A DNA stretch of 64,000 bases. It comes from Adineta vaga. Lineage: Eukaryota; Rotifera. Position 1 is the first letter of the stretch. Each line of letters begins with the position of its first letter. Under the pieces are notes generated by a model. The model was not told the origin of the DNA. It saw nothing but the letters and a program-made list of their open reading frames with translations, and ran no database searches. A program made the translations under genes and the position numbers. The stretch spans positions 10,602,001 to 10,666,000 of the forward strand of contig CP075494.1 in assembly GCA_021613535.1 (NCBI GenBank). Reading direction: 5' to 3'. Shown one piece after another: positions 34,849 through 48,817 of this stretch.

Positions 34849-36903
34849 TTAAATAAAATGTTTATCAATAAAGTCAAGAAAACGTCGCGCATAGATTTCG
34901 GGTCTAACAGTTGATATACCATCTGCATCTGAGCCTGATAATTTTGTTTTTGCAACATGTGCACTCTTTTTTTTCATTCCATAATTTGTTAAAATATCAA
35001 TAAGACCAAGATTATATAATTCTCGACGTGTTGATGCTGAAAAAGAAGGAGATATTCTTGTTTTTCTGCTATTCGAACAAAGATCAAAATTTACATTCGG
35101 CACTTCGCATTCGAAATGGTTCATCAAACGAATTATCGTCACCAATCTGTGTTGGACTTTCTATTCGGAACAAATCAAAAGATTGAATTTGCATGATTAA
35201 ATAAAGATGATATACCTGATCCATCCGAGGAATCATTTCCAGATAAATCTGATGTATTCAAATCTATACCTGATAATTTTCGTTCGCGTTCTAAAATAAT
35301 TCAAACATTTGATATTTTCGAGCTTCTCTCTCTCTCTCTCTATGAGAATTCTTACCGACACCACCTTGATCAAGATCATGAATACCAATTAATAATGAAT
35401 AACCCATTTTATGTTGATTAACAAGAAACTAAAATTTAACATTTCGAGATTATTTTCAAAATCATATTCAACTTACATCAACATCACGTTTAAGTCTTTC
35501 CATAAAAATATGTTTTTGATCAGAGCCTAATTCAATAATACGTTTGGTTTCTAAGAAATCATTATCTTTTAATGTTGGACATGGACTGGATTTTTCCTTA
35601 TCCGATGCACTTCTATCAACAGTTGAACCCTGGAAAGAAAAATATTTTCATTTTTTTTTCTCATTGAAACATTCTGCCGTATTTACTTTAACATCATATT
35701 TGTAATGAATTTTTAATTTACTTGATAAAATATTCCGCATAACTAAGATATAATTCTCTTTATCATCAACAGTTAATCTGTACATAGCATAATAATGAGG
35801 AAGTAATGTATCACCTTGAGTTTCGACAATATACTAAAACGAGAAGAAAAGTTCTTATAAATATTCTCAATTATTTTTCTGTTGATAAAAATTTAATCCG
35901 GATATGAATATTCTTAATGTTTTACATTTCGTGATATTTCCTAAAACACAAGAGAATTGCTTCGAGATCATCGAGTTTAAACAAATGATAAAGGATGTAA
36001 TTACAACTCTTTTCCTGTTTTCTATGTGTATTCCGTTCAATGAATTCTCGTAATCAGTCAAGTTTTCATGACTTTTCATAAATATTTCTTATATGAAAAG
36101 AATACATACTCTGTGATATTCGGGTAGAATATTATGAATTTGTTCGACATCTTCTTTTGAAATGCATCTAAGAACAAAACGACGATCATAAGATTGATAA
36201 TATGTTATATTTGATTTAGCCGAATCATTCAAAGGTATTGGTGGTTCCGTAAGAGAATCCTATGATAAAATTTTCTTGCATTGATTGCGAAGAAGAAAAA
36301 AAGCAATTGACTTACTCGAAAACTACTATCATGCACTTTCCAATACTCTCGAAAAGCTCGAAATACAAGTGGACAATATTCTTTTACTTTAAAATGACTT
36401 GGCATAACTTCCCTAAAATATAAAATCAATCAATCGAATTCTTATTTTTATACAAAGAAATATTTCATCATGCATATTAATAACTCATAATCGGAACTAT
36501 TATTGACATTTCTGTCGCATACGACAATTCTATTAAAAAAAACTTAATCCTATCCTTTCAGAATAGATTAACAAAAAATGTACTATTATCAAATGATAAA
36601 ATATTCATATACGAACTTGTTAAAATTTTGGTTGTCGATACGAATTTTAACGTATGCTTTGAAATGTTCCGGTAAAAGCATAACTGGAATATTGACATTT
36701 TCCAATTCATGAATCTAAATCAAATCATCGTTTGTACTCTTACATTGCATATATATATATATATATAAAGAAAATGAAGAACTTACAGTAAAATTAACAC
36801 CCCACATAAGTACAGAAAGTAGAGGATCATTTGCACGAAATAATTTATGTTTTTGATGGCGTACTTTGAATTTTGACTTCGTCTTTATTTTATGGCCTTC
36901 CAT
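34849..36903 (-). CDS. PIP4K2-type phosphoinositide kinase homologue, predicted inactive
   Basis: Ten exons (36903-36787, 36714-36617, 36412-36316, 36259-36110, 35833-35687, 35629-35477, 35428-35356, 35290-35216, 35160-35095, 35036-34849) join in frame to 387 aa, close to the 400-odd of animal PIP4K2. Family blocks in order: KLFRANDPLLSVLMWGVNFT, PSHFKVKEYCPLVFR, EDVEQIHNIL, YKYDVKGSTVDRSASDKEK, CPTLKDNDF, SLLIGIHD, LIDILTNYG and the C-terminal RRFLDFI. PIP4K2 enzymes convert PI5P to PI(4,5)P2. Three catalytic features are changed: the Gly-rich SGA loop reads KSNITYY, the ATP-binding Lys of IIK is Arg (RRFVLR), and the catalytic Asp of MDYSLL is Gly (KMGYSLL). The Mg-binding Asp of IID is kept. 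It may act as a scaffold or regulator, as is proposed for the weakly active gamma isoform. Confidence 0.88.
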
Positions 36904-37699
36904 CAGTTTTATTCTAGAATAAGATATGTTGAGATGACAGATGAGACTTGATTGAATATGGTAGAAAATAAATGAACACTTCGGACAAGAAAAAGAAGAA
37001 GAATAGAAACAGGAAATATTCAAAGATTTGTTTTGTTTTCGACGCTTTCTATGTCTCTGGTTGGTATCGTATATAGCCTCAAGAAAGATGAATAATCAAT
37101 TATGTAGAAGAAAACCGTCGATAGTTGATAAAATAAAAGCCAATCAAAATTACTAATGAATAATAAATTCATTATTAAAGTTTGATTCGAAGATAAAATA
37201 ATTTAGAAATTATCGAGAAAAATATCAGGTAAACAATTTCAAAATAAACAAAAACATTAGGTTAACCTTCGATAGATGGCGATAGACGCTATATAATGAT
37301 ACGAAAACATTCTTCATCTGTTCGCGCAAAAAGAAAAGCAAGTATAAGCAGTCATTTGGAAGATTAATCGATTTTACAGATGTGTAATAAAGATATCATT
37401 AGTACTTTAAAAGATCTTCTGATTGATTTGACAGAAGAGAAAATATCAAATATATACGAATAATGTTGCTTCAAGACATTCTTTTACCAATATTCTGTAA
37501 ATAATCAAAAACAGCAGCAATGCTATATGTTAGACATAATGTGTATTGAAGCTGCATCAAGAAGTTTTTTTGCTTTCACTCATATTTGAAATCTTTTTTA
37601 TTGATATCGAATAAAGAAGATATTGAAATTTTCTACACACAAAACATATGTCAATAATGAATATATAAATTTAGCGAAAAAAAACAAACAAACAAAATG
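36904..37699. other. Intergenic
   Basis: About 800 bp between the kinase-like gene start and the OVO 3' end. TTCTAG just upstream of 36903 may be the acceptor of a 5' UTR intron for the kinase-like gene. TTTATT-type signals near 37600-37620 fit OVO polyadenylation on the minus strand. No coding signal. Confidence 0.4.
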
Positions 37700-38769
<1,070 letters not shown>

Positions 38770-40909
38770 ATTGTTGCTAAATGAACAAAATACGTATGTA
38801 AAGAATCGCAAAAAGAAAAAGAATCAATGAGCAATGATTAAACTAATCATCATTAAAATAAAATGTATATGTGTGAAAAAATAAAAGAGAGAGTAAGGAA
38901 CAAACAGAAGTTTTCAGCAGGATATCATTTCTCCAAACCTTTGATGCTTTTCATTGTTTTGTAATCGATGAAAATTTTCATCCATATTCAATATTTCGAG
39001 TGGCACAAGTGATAATGATGCGACTTGATCATTAATCTCTTTCCTTTTCTCTCTCGTTCGTTTTTTTTTTCTCTCTTTTCACCAATCATATTTCGTTTCT
39101 CTTTCGGAAATAGATCGTACACGAACGAATTCTTTCAATCATGTCTAAGAATACAACACACATCAAATTTTCTTTTTCTTGTCAAATATTTTATGTGCTT
39201 TGAACATTTTCGGAGATAACAAAGTTTAATAATTAGATAATGATTTTCATTTCGACTCATATCGGACAGAACAATCGAAGTTCATTTCTTGTTGAATTAC
39301 TCAATATTACGAAGACGGATAGAGTATTTAGGAACAGTGGGTTATTAAGTGTTTATAGAAGTGTGAATAAAAAACGAGCAATGTAAGTTATGTTCATATA
39401 TCTTTCACTAAACTTCATTTTAGTTAATCAGATTTATTTCCATTCGATTCAATAACAAATTCATTGATATGAATCGAAAATTTATCATTTTCAATGATTG
39501 CAATTAATTGAATATTGAAGATGGGTATTTGTCCGAAAAAGATGATACATTGAAAGTGTCAAGAAGTATCAACAAATAAAAAAAAGGAAGAAGAGATATT
39601 TCATTTTAGATCTCACACATTAAAAATAAATGATAATAAACCAAATGATGTCCACATTCTCCGTCTCTATGACACTTCACTGATCTTCTTTTCAATAAAT
39701 CACGAAATGTTTGGTTTCTCTCGTCGATGATAGTGATTGGCATCGTTTAGAACATTCGACTATCCAAAAATGAAATGAATGAGAACATCAGCACGCACAT
39801 AGACAATCCAACAAGCAAATCACCGGAACGCAATGAGTTGACTACTAATCGATCTATACACATGCTGTTTGTTTGTATAGCAAGAAAAAAAAAGAGTTCA
39901 TCTTCATCTAATCTACTTACTATGTATCTATCTTCAACGAAACATGGTTCGATGCAAATGTCAAACGTGTCTATTTACGTACATAGATTGTTAATGATTG
40001 AATACAAGGCGAAAAAAAACTACTGTATATTAACGGCTTGATATAATATACAAAAAAAAATCTTCTTCATCATTCTTTTTTTCTTGCTTTACATCACTAA
40101 TTAAACTGTACATCAAGAGATAACGAACTGTATAATCTTTTTTTTTTCAAAATTATGTTGATTGTTGAGACAACTACGCCTAGAGGGATTGATGTGTATG
40201 TGCATATACATATATATATATAACGTCATTTAACTTGACAATTTTGATTGCGTCAACAACAAGAGAAAAAGGAGAAATGATCGTCGTTAACACTTAGATA
40301 CCTGCTGTGTATTCGTCGTCTTTAAGATGACACTCGTCATGATAACGGATCACTATTCGATCCCCAATGACTTCTCGATAGTTAGAAAAAGATGAAGAAC
40401 ACTCTTGGACATGTATTATTTCGTCATTGCTAGTTCGAAAAAATGACAATGATGATTATATCAGTCTGCGAATAGAAGAAATAAGAAACCGACAAATTAT
40501 TGACAGAACGAATTCATCAGCAGAATTGAAAAATGAAGGACACTTTTCCTACATTGTCAATCTAGATATGTCAAAAATAAATGTTCATAAACTTTTTATA
40601 GATTGAGTTTTACATTTAATGATAAAATAAAACCAAGTAGTTCACAATACACAGTTGGATAACTCAGGAAGTAAAATTATTTCCTCTCACTTTTAGTCAT
40701 TTGCAAATAATTTAAATTTCTTTTAAATTACGAACATTTTGACATTTCAAATATATTCTAATTATATTTTGTTTGATTTGAAAGTATAAATAGAAATAAA
40801 TGTCATTTTTATCTGATCAATAGTGTTTTGTATTTTTGAACAAAAAAAAAGAAGAAGAAGCAAAATAAAATATATAAGAGAGATGAAAAAGAAAAGCCAC
40901 ATTATCAAT
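38770..40909. other. Intergenic, no gene seen
   Basis: About 2.1 kb between the OVO start and the GPCR 3' end, both minus strand. It probably includes the OVO upstream regulatory region. Open frames at 39025-39219 and 39775-40041 (+) are Ser/Phe- or Lys-rich with no homology visible and no splice context. A short TA run lies at about 40206-40220. Confidence 0.4.
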
Positions 40910-42646
40910 TCAAACAGTATATCCCAAATCACTCGGATCAATTCCATTTGCATTTTCAGCTATGATCAATGTATTTAGTCCATCATTTGGAAGTTTTTTT
41001 GAATTTCGATTCATTTGTCCACGACGCATTGAACTCATGCGTAAATGTGTTATCGATGTTCGACTAGTTATACTTGTATTAGTCATACCATTTCGTAGTG
41101 TTGCTTGTTTTGGAGATTGTTGAGCACGTAAGGCCACATCGGAACGTATTTCATTCATACGCCATTGATCGAAACAATCGCAACGCCAACGCATTTTTTC
41201 AATTAAAACTTTCCGAAAACTTCGTCGAGAAATAACATAGAGAAAAAAATATAAGCTATAATTGAGCAAATAGAAAACTTCAGCAATCATTTTTGCTGAT
41301 TCAATATAAGCAGATGGTCTATGACCGCGTACACGTATTATACACGAAACTAGCCAAAGAATAAAATACGGAAAATTCAAAACTCCAAATGTAATAGATA
41401 TAACAACAAGCATCCATGTAACTTTATCATTTTCTAATTGATTTTTAACAATCATATTTACATATTCTTTATTTGCACTATCAATTTTTTTTGTTTGTCG
41501 TAATTGTTGTTGTTTTTTTCTTAGACGACCAGCACGTAGTAATTGTCTAACAGTTAAAACATTAACTATACAAACAATGCAAATGGGAAATGTCAATGTT
41601 AGATTACCATAAACAATGGTTAAATAAAAATAGATTCGATTAAATCTTTTCATTATATCACATTCGGGTAACTGACGATTTTCATTCACAATTACATCGG
41701 ACATAATAAATGAATAAAATGGTAAGAGAAATGAAAGTATAACGATAACGAAACAAATTCGTCGTGCACTACGTGGATTACATAAGACAGATGTTTGTAA
41801 AGGAAAATATACCACAATAAGACGTTCTAATGTAAATGCTACTACTATCCAATGAGCAGCAAAACGTAATGTATGACGAAAATATGTTGAACCTAAATGA
41901 TAATCAATATTCTTGGCATTCTTGAAGTATGTATGCTTTCTAGAGATAGTTTTTCTCATATTGACAAAGTGGCTACTTCAATTCAATTATATGAATAGAC
42001 AAAAAACGGTGCTGACGTCTTAGAAAATTTCTTTGAGTATCATCTTAAAAATAGTCAATAAAGTTCGAATAGAAAATAACTATTTCATGACCATTAAGTC
42101 TAGTCTTTTGTTATCTTTGCATGCTAGTCCTGATTCTTACTAATAGAAAAATCTATTCTTGATATGAATGTTAATCTTTTCTCTATAATACGATTAAGAA
42201 CTTACATTTACATAGTGGACCTGATAAGTCGATGAGATTTAATGGTAAATCAACATTGAAATCATGTACAAGAGCTCGAAGAACTTCGTCACAGAAGTAA
42301 TTGAATAGAAGTAAAGCCACAATAAAACTCACTAAAGAATTCCAAATTCGTTTTGTGTTAGAGAATTTTTTAAGAAGAAAGTTTCTTTACTTGTTATCAA
42401 ATATTCATTCGATGAATTCCGTCGAATTTTTGTCGAGGAAAAAACTTTTATTGAAAGTAATGAGCCAATCATTCCTAGACGAAAATGATTATAATCAAAT
42501 CGTTCACTACATATTTAAATCTTCTTACCAACAATAACAAGAATAATACTTGAATAAAATCGAAATATTGAACAAACATTTTTCAATTTTTCACCAAATT
42601 GATCTGTAGTTGATCGTTCAAGTGATACACTTATTGTTGTCTCCAT
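40910..42646 (-). CDS. Rhodopsin-family (class A) GPCR, probably neuropeptide-type
   Basis: Four exons (42646-42529, 42474-42391, 42331-42206, 41892-40910), all joined in phase 1, give 436 aa with seven hydrophobic segments. TM1 spans exons 1-2 (FYSSIILVIVGMIGSLLSI). TM2 is in exon 3 (SFIVALLLFNYF). The conserved pre-TM3 Cys is in LSGPLCKC at the exon 3/4 join. TM3 ends AFTLERLIVVYFPL, with ERL in place of DRY. TM4 is IVILSFLLPFYSF, TM5 TFPICIVCIVNVL, TM6 VVISITFGVLNFPYFILW and TM7 EVFYLLNYSLYFFLYVISR, where NYSLYF replaces NPxxY. The third intracellular loop is basic and Gln/Lys-rich, and the tail of about 110 aa is Ser/Thr/Arg-rich. The pattern fits the expanded FMRFamide-receptor-like GPCRs of rotifers; the ligand cannot be told. 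Confidence 0.87.
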
Positions 42647-45220
42647 AAGTTTAAATCATTTTACATTTTTATCTTTAAAAAAAGAAGAAGAAGAAAAGGC
42701 GATATTTTGATTTTTCTATATCATTCAATGCGAATAAACAGATGGTTTTATTCGCATCTTAGTTGTATCTGTCGTATATTGAGAGCGAGAGAAAAATTGA
42801 AATGTAACATTTTCTCATTTCTATTGGGAAATACAAAAATTAGAGCTACTCGTTTTTTTCACATCGAAGTCATTTGAGAATTCTCATATTCCCTAAAAAC
42901 GAAAAGCAATAAGGTTATAAAAGTATATCTCGATGTAATGTAACCTTTCATCAGTATTTTTCTTACTTACTAAGAGATAAAATCATGTATCTGGTCGTAT
43001 TTTAAGCTCTAGACTACAGAGATTAGAAGAAAATGCATTCATAGACTTAATTTCAACGACGGTAACAGATAGAAGACAAGATCAACGAAGATTAACAAAA
43101 TAGAATTCTATCGTCTCTACTTCATCGTCGAGTTTCCTTTTTTAGAAAATTGCAAAGATATTTTCAATGATTCTATTGAAATTGAAAAGATCATTATTGT
43201 TAATAGTAATTTCCGATTATCTCAAAATATAGATGAATAATAATTAAATAAACTCAACTCGAGTTTATTTAGAAAAAAAAAGAAGTATTTTTCTTATTCG
43301 TCACCATCATCTTCTCTGATGGAAGATTTGAATCGTATAAAATTACAGGAAATATCGGGTCTCTCTAATCAAGCAACATATTGTTAGCGACAGTAATGAG
43401 AAAAAAAGGAACGAGACTGACATTTATTTTACGTGAGCCATGAACTGAAAAAAAAATGTTAAGACTTCGAGGAAATTAATCGTAACCACAGGACAAAAAA
43501 CATAAACATACGTATTTGATAACAAAAAGTCTATCTGTCAATAATGAAGTTCATTTGATCTAATTGGAATTAAACACATCAATTTGACTTCATGGTCATT
43601 CGTTTTATATTGACTGAATTGTTTTTCTATGTTTCTGGCAAAATCTAATCAGCTAGCAGAAAAAAAAATCGACAGAGTACGTAATATGATTAGCCATAGT
43701 CATGAAGGCATGTTTCTATTTGCTAATAACGAATACATCATCACATTTCTATGGTGTGATGTTCTCAATGAAAATAATCAAATGAAAATAGAATTTTTTA
43801 AGTATATATGAACATACTTAAGTTCTTTTTCTCCTTCTTTCTTAAAAATAACATTAACTACTGAAATTTTCCAGTTCAGTAATGCACTAACAAATTGTCG
43901 TTTATATTCACGTTATTCTATCATGTTTATAGAAATTATGCATTCAATATCTTAATGAAATTGAAATCTTATTACTTGTTTAATCTGTATAAGAAAACAA
44001 AAAAAGAACTTTGGAAAATATGTTAGAATGTTATTACATTTCATTCCATTTCTCGAGTTCAGTTACTGGTATCAGCGTGGGTATCTTCTCTGTTAAGTTA
44101 CGAAAAAAAATAAAGATTGGAGAGATCTTTCTATTTTGTTTTTCATCAGTAAAGGATGTATTGTACGGTAATACTAAAGAAAATCATTTGAGTAAAAGTA
44201 AAATAAATGCGTAGGATTGTTGCTGGAAGTATTTAACCTCACGTCTTTGTTTTTTCTCTTTTAAATGCTTAAAAATATCTATTATCTTTTAATAAAAGGT
44301 AAAAAATTAACTCAAGGTTAATTTACAATGAATGCTTTTACTCTGTGCACAAATTCAAAGGTGATAAAAAAAAAGAAAAAGAATATTTCTTACAATACGA
44401 TTGTCATGTCTACTAAATGCACCAGTTCACAGTGTCAACGTAATATTATTTTGCTATTGCCAGGAAAAATACGACAGGTGTCATTTGAAGTTATGAAGAG
44501 TTGTTGGACACATAGACGGACAAGAACACAAGTGTTGGTTTGTATTCTAATAGTTTTTCAATTAACGTTTTTCTCTCTCTTCTATCTAAGCTTTTCCTTC
44601 TCATTCTCTTCAAGTTATTCTTCATTGCTTGCATCTTTTCTCCTTTTCTTCTCTCTCTCTCTCTCTCTTTTTCTTTTCTTCTATGAAAACTATTTATTAG
44701 AGTGCTATGACTATTCTAGTAACCGAAAACTACAGAACGACTTGTGACGCACATAGAATAGCATAAACGAGATGACAATTCTATTGACTCGACTTTCTTT
44801 TTATGAAGAAAGTCTCCAGATCGAATTGTCATCACATATGTTATTCTTAGTTTAGTAACCCATGCATTTTCCATTCCAGTAAATAATAAAAATAAAAAAA
44901 ACTTAAATGTTGTCTATAGGAAAGATAAAACATTGAAATCTCTTATCAATTAACTACTAAAATCATTGTGATGTTATACAGACTAAATATATAAATAGAT
45001 CTAAATATTATCATATTTTACATAAATAACAAGCAGATGTTAACACATTTATTTCCGCACTGTTTTCTAGGTTCTTTTTTTTCTGTTGTCTTCTTCTTCT
45101 ATAATGTATCTATATGCATTGTAAGACTTCAATAAGATAATGAGAATCAAGATCATGGAACGTTTCGTCTTCATTTCTTTTTTGCAAAACTCACGAGAAA
45201 AATACAGATTAGTCATATAT
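42647..45220. other. Long intergenic region, no gene seen
   Basis: About 2.6 kb upstream of the GPCR (-) and downstream of the next minus-strand gene. The longest open frame, 44328-44747 (+), is Ser/Leu/Phe-rich because of a (CT)n tract at about 44560-44680, not real coding. AATAAA signals are scattered. Likely GPCR promoter sequence near 42650-42800; nothing specific stands out. Confidence 0.4.
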
Positions 45221-46780
45221 TCAAGCATATATTGTTGTCGTTGGTGGTCGTTCTCCTAATGAGACTTTATTCACATTGAGATTTTCGGAGATAAAATTCG
45301 GATTAATTATATAACGATGTCGATGTTTTGGCATGGTATTATAAAAAAACGTTTCTGATGCATTATAATGTATTTCAGTCGATGGCTTTGGTAACTGATA
45401 TTTATCGATCGATACTGTTTGATAATATTTTGGTCGTGGTGAGAGACTAATGGAAAGAAAGGTCAAACGATAAACCATCAATTAATCATCACTTACGTTG
45501 TATGTTGATTGAGTTTTTGTATTGTTGATGGATCAATATTATTCAAAACGTTGTAACGATGGTCTTTGATTAAATATAATCGACCATCAATGAAATACTT
45601 ATGAAGATTTGGTGATTTATCATCAAGTGTTAAACGAGGATCATACGTTAATTTGACATCTTCCGTTTCCACGGATAATTTTGTTTTGAGAGGCATTTGA
45701 GCGAGAGCAATTAATGGTTCAGTCCGTTTCTCTTGAGTATGTCTATGTTTCGTTGGTTTTTTTGTTGTTGGTGGCGTTTTTTTTGCTACAATTTTTTTCT
45801 CAATATTGTCAGCAGCAATCACACCCGGACGATGAACATAATGTGGATTGAGTGGAATAGGTAAAGGATCCATTAATTTTTGAAGTGAAGAAGTTGAAAT
45901 TTCATTCGGAAACCAAATTGCTGACTTTTTATAGACATAAATAGGTGGAGGTGGAATAGTTGATGGATCAGATTTAGTGAAAATAATTTGAACTGGTTGT
46001 TCAATTTGTTCTTCATTTATTAATTTTGGACATTGTTGACATTTTTCATCTGATAGTTTTACGTTATCTCGAGGAGAAAGTACTTGAGCTGATTGACTTT
46101 CACGATATTGTTTTTTACGATCATTCTGATCAATTGTCCCATAATGACCATTCGCTGATGATGAGCGACTTTTAGTTTGCGATACATCAATGATTTTCAG
46201 TACTGGAGTTGATATACTTTCAAGACGTGGTTCAGGAATGCTTAATACTCCAGATGGAGTAGGTGAACGAACGAGTGGTGCACTTTGTAATCGACGAGCC
46301 GATTCTTGTCGTATTAGTTCTAAATATTCAAAGAATAGGACATCTTTATTATACCGGAACACTATACAAAACAAAAGATATTTATGATTAATTGACAAGT
46401 TCTTTCTCTCATTTCCTACTTCTTTTACATATATACGTAAATCATTTACTTTTTTATACATTTTATGTCTCAAAGATATAAATATCAGGACATGAGATTT
46501 TTCCGCTGACTAGAGATTTTCTATTAGATGTGGTTAATTGCACATACTATCCGTTGAATTAGATACGAAATTTGGTGTAGCTGCTTGTCGTTTAGTATTA
46601 TAATGTAATGCCCAAGGTGGGTTCAATGCTTCATCAATCGTTAATGCGGAATGATAAGCAGGATGACTTGGTGCCATACTTTGTTTATAGCGTTGAAGAA
46701 TTTCACTAGTTAAATTACTTTTACTACGATTAGTTGGTACTAGAATAATGAAATTAAAAAATAGAATTATGGATTTCTTT

Positions 46781-46817
<37 letters not shown>

Positions 46818-47022
46818 ATATCCAATATTTCTTACATCGACTTGTTCTTGGCTTTTGTGTTAATAAATCTTTATCGAGACCTCTATAGAGATAAACATCC
46901 CGAGGCGTCATCGTTGTTGGAATAGCACTATCATTGACTCCTTCAGAAAAGGAAGCATAAAGACGGCCATTATTAGTTCGATTGCGTTGTTTTGATGTCA
47001 CAATCGGTGGTCGAAAACTCAT
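45221..47022 (-). CDS. Unknown 489-aa basic, Pro/Ser-rich protein
   Basis: Four exons (47022-46836, 46739-46548, 46361-45497, 45446-45221) join cleanly to 489 aa; the start is the first ATG (MSFRPPIVTSKQRNR). Exon 1 has RLYASFSEGVNDSAIP and PRDVYLYRGLDKDLL. Exon 2 has ILQRYKQSMAPSHPAYHS and PPWALHYNTKRQAATPNFV. Exon 3 is mostly disordered (Pro, Ser, Lys) with a short helical YLELIRQESARRLQSAP, a CQQCPKL pair and KKTPPTTKKPTKHRH. The end contains tyrosine-rich HYNASETFFYNTMPKHRHRY. There is no signal peptide or membrane segment. The short aromatic motifs with Pro spacing recall ciliary microtubule-associated proteins, but I cannot assign a family. Intron 1 (46740-46835) holds a long (TA)n microsatellite. 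Confidence 0.72.
46785..46815. repeat. (TA)n microsatellite within an intron
   Basis: An almost pure TA dinucleotide run of about 30 bp inside the first intron of the unknown minus-strand gene. Other TA runs occur at about 18065-18087, 20748-20766, 34453-34471, 36749-36768 and 53788-53804. All are outside exons. Confidence 0.9.
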
Positions 47023-48817
47023 CTTAATCTTCAATAATAGAAATCTAATTGTCTTAAGACGTATAGATGGTTGAATATTCTCACTCTTTCTCTCTCTCTC
47101 TCTCTCTTTCTCGTTTTTGTTGTTAGTAACAGCGACTGACGTATATAAACAAGGTTAAGCATGCTACAGCCATCAGCAGAAAATCGGATGGCCATTTCTC
47201 TTTATTCAATAGAATATATTCTTTCTTAACGACATTGAGAGAAAAATGAGAAAATTTTAAAACAAAAAAAAAAGAATGTTCTTCTCTTTTTTTTTCTTCA
47301 TTTTAGACAACATTAGAATATAAGAAAATGTTATTGTTGAGATAGGAAAGAAAAGAGTCGAAATTGAAAATACATTACAGATGATCAATACTTTTCAAAG
47401 TAAACATTTTATTCACTTAACTTTGAATGAAAAAAATCCATTATGGTTACTAATACCTTGAAAAATATCTCGATTTACAATGTGATCAACATTCTGTTTT
47501 TCTACTGATCGTACTTGAATTGACTAAAATATTTCTGTTGTTTATCAGACTACTAACAATTTTAATTTCGTTCCCAAAGAGTTTCTCCGCTAAAATAAGA
47601 TATATAATTATTTCTTTAAAGATCTTTGTTTGAAGAATGCACCTACGCATATGATTCATTAGGATTTCCTTATAGTCAAATACCAGTTATTTGATTGTCA
47701 AAAATTAGATGAACACTATCATCAAGATGCTAATAATATTTCTTTTACAAGTACACCAAAATTACTGATCCACAATCATCAGAAGAAATGTGTCAATAGT
47801 AATAATTTTGTTAGTAAATGATGACAGACAGTAATGGTTGAAGCGGAGAAACATTCAAAATTAAGTTGTCATAGGTTCTTTTTCCAATAGTATCGATATG
47901 AAATGAATATAAAAAATGAACGACGAGAACGTTTTTCTAGATCGTTTCCATACTTGAATGAAAATAGGTTGTTATTACTTATATATGAAGTATGCATTAC
48001 GATGTGAAATGGTTTTATTCTGAAAGAACGATTTTAAATTGAAAACATATTTGAATAAAATCATTTGAATTGATTGATTTATCTAAGATATGCTTAATGA
48101 ATTGGGAAAAATTATTAAATGACATCTGTTAATAAAATTCTATTTTTATAAATAGTTCTCAATTATATCACGTAGTTTTCATTATTTATCAAATAGTTCA
48201 TTTCTCAGGAATAATCATATTGACAATATTTACATCTGTTCGAGAGTCTGGAAAGATAAACATGTTTCTTTCTGTGATATTATTGTGTATTCACCTTCAA
48301 GTTTCGAAAGAACTTGTACATGTGTGGACTAGTGTTTTTGTACAGTTAATATGATCTAGTAATATGCGGCATGTTGGAATCTGTTCCCAAGGTATATGTA
48401 ATAATATGAGAGACAGTGACAGGAATCAGTAGTTTTACAATATGGTGTACTTATAACAATAATTTATCTGAAGGAAGATTATTGCACTTGCATGGGAATA
48501 AAATCTTATATAGTAAGGTCTTCAAAAAGAGATTTGAGAAAGATTTTAGCGTTGCGACCTTTTTGAATACCATTTCTATTTAAACAATGTTCGCATGTAA
48601 TCAATACAAATGCACAAATAATTAGAGAATGACATTTATTTTACTTCACCATGTGTGAAAAATCTTGTTTTTCACAATTCTTATTCCAAGTTGGAAGTTT
48701 CGCAATGACTCACTTTGCTGTGATGTTTACTGATGTTGGTAGATAAAATAACGCATTTTCATTCTGTTTTTCTATTTCATCAAACACACACAGTATCATA
48801 AACGTCGCATTGAAAAT
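47023..48817. other. Intergenic between divergent genes
   Basis: About 1.8 kb between the starts of the unknown gene (-) and the NHL gene (+). A (CT)n tract lies at about 47087-47112, just upstream of the minus-strand gene, where CT/GA repeats often occur near promoters. No coding signal. Confidence 0.45.

Noticed and set aside
34849-35145. Apparent continuous 98-codon frame through the last two kinase exons
   Set aside because: It reads through a 58-bp intron (35094-35037, GTAAAT..TTTTTCAG). Splicing it out restores the family sequence; the read-through frame does not match PIP4K2 before residue 43.
39775-40041. 88-codon plus-strand frame with ATG
   Set aside because: Composition is random-like (Ser, Lys, Asn), no domain, no paralogue and no neighbour context; within chance for this base composition.
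44328-44747. 139-codon plus-strand frame ending in a Ser/Leu/Phe run
   Set aside because: Produced by a (CT)n low-complexity tract; no homology, no splice or start context.
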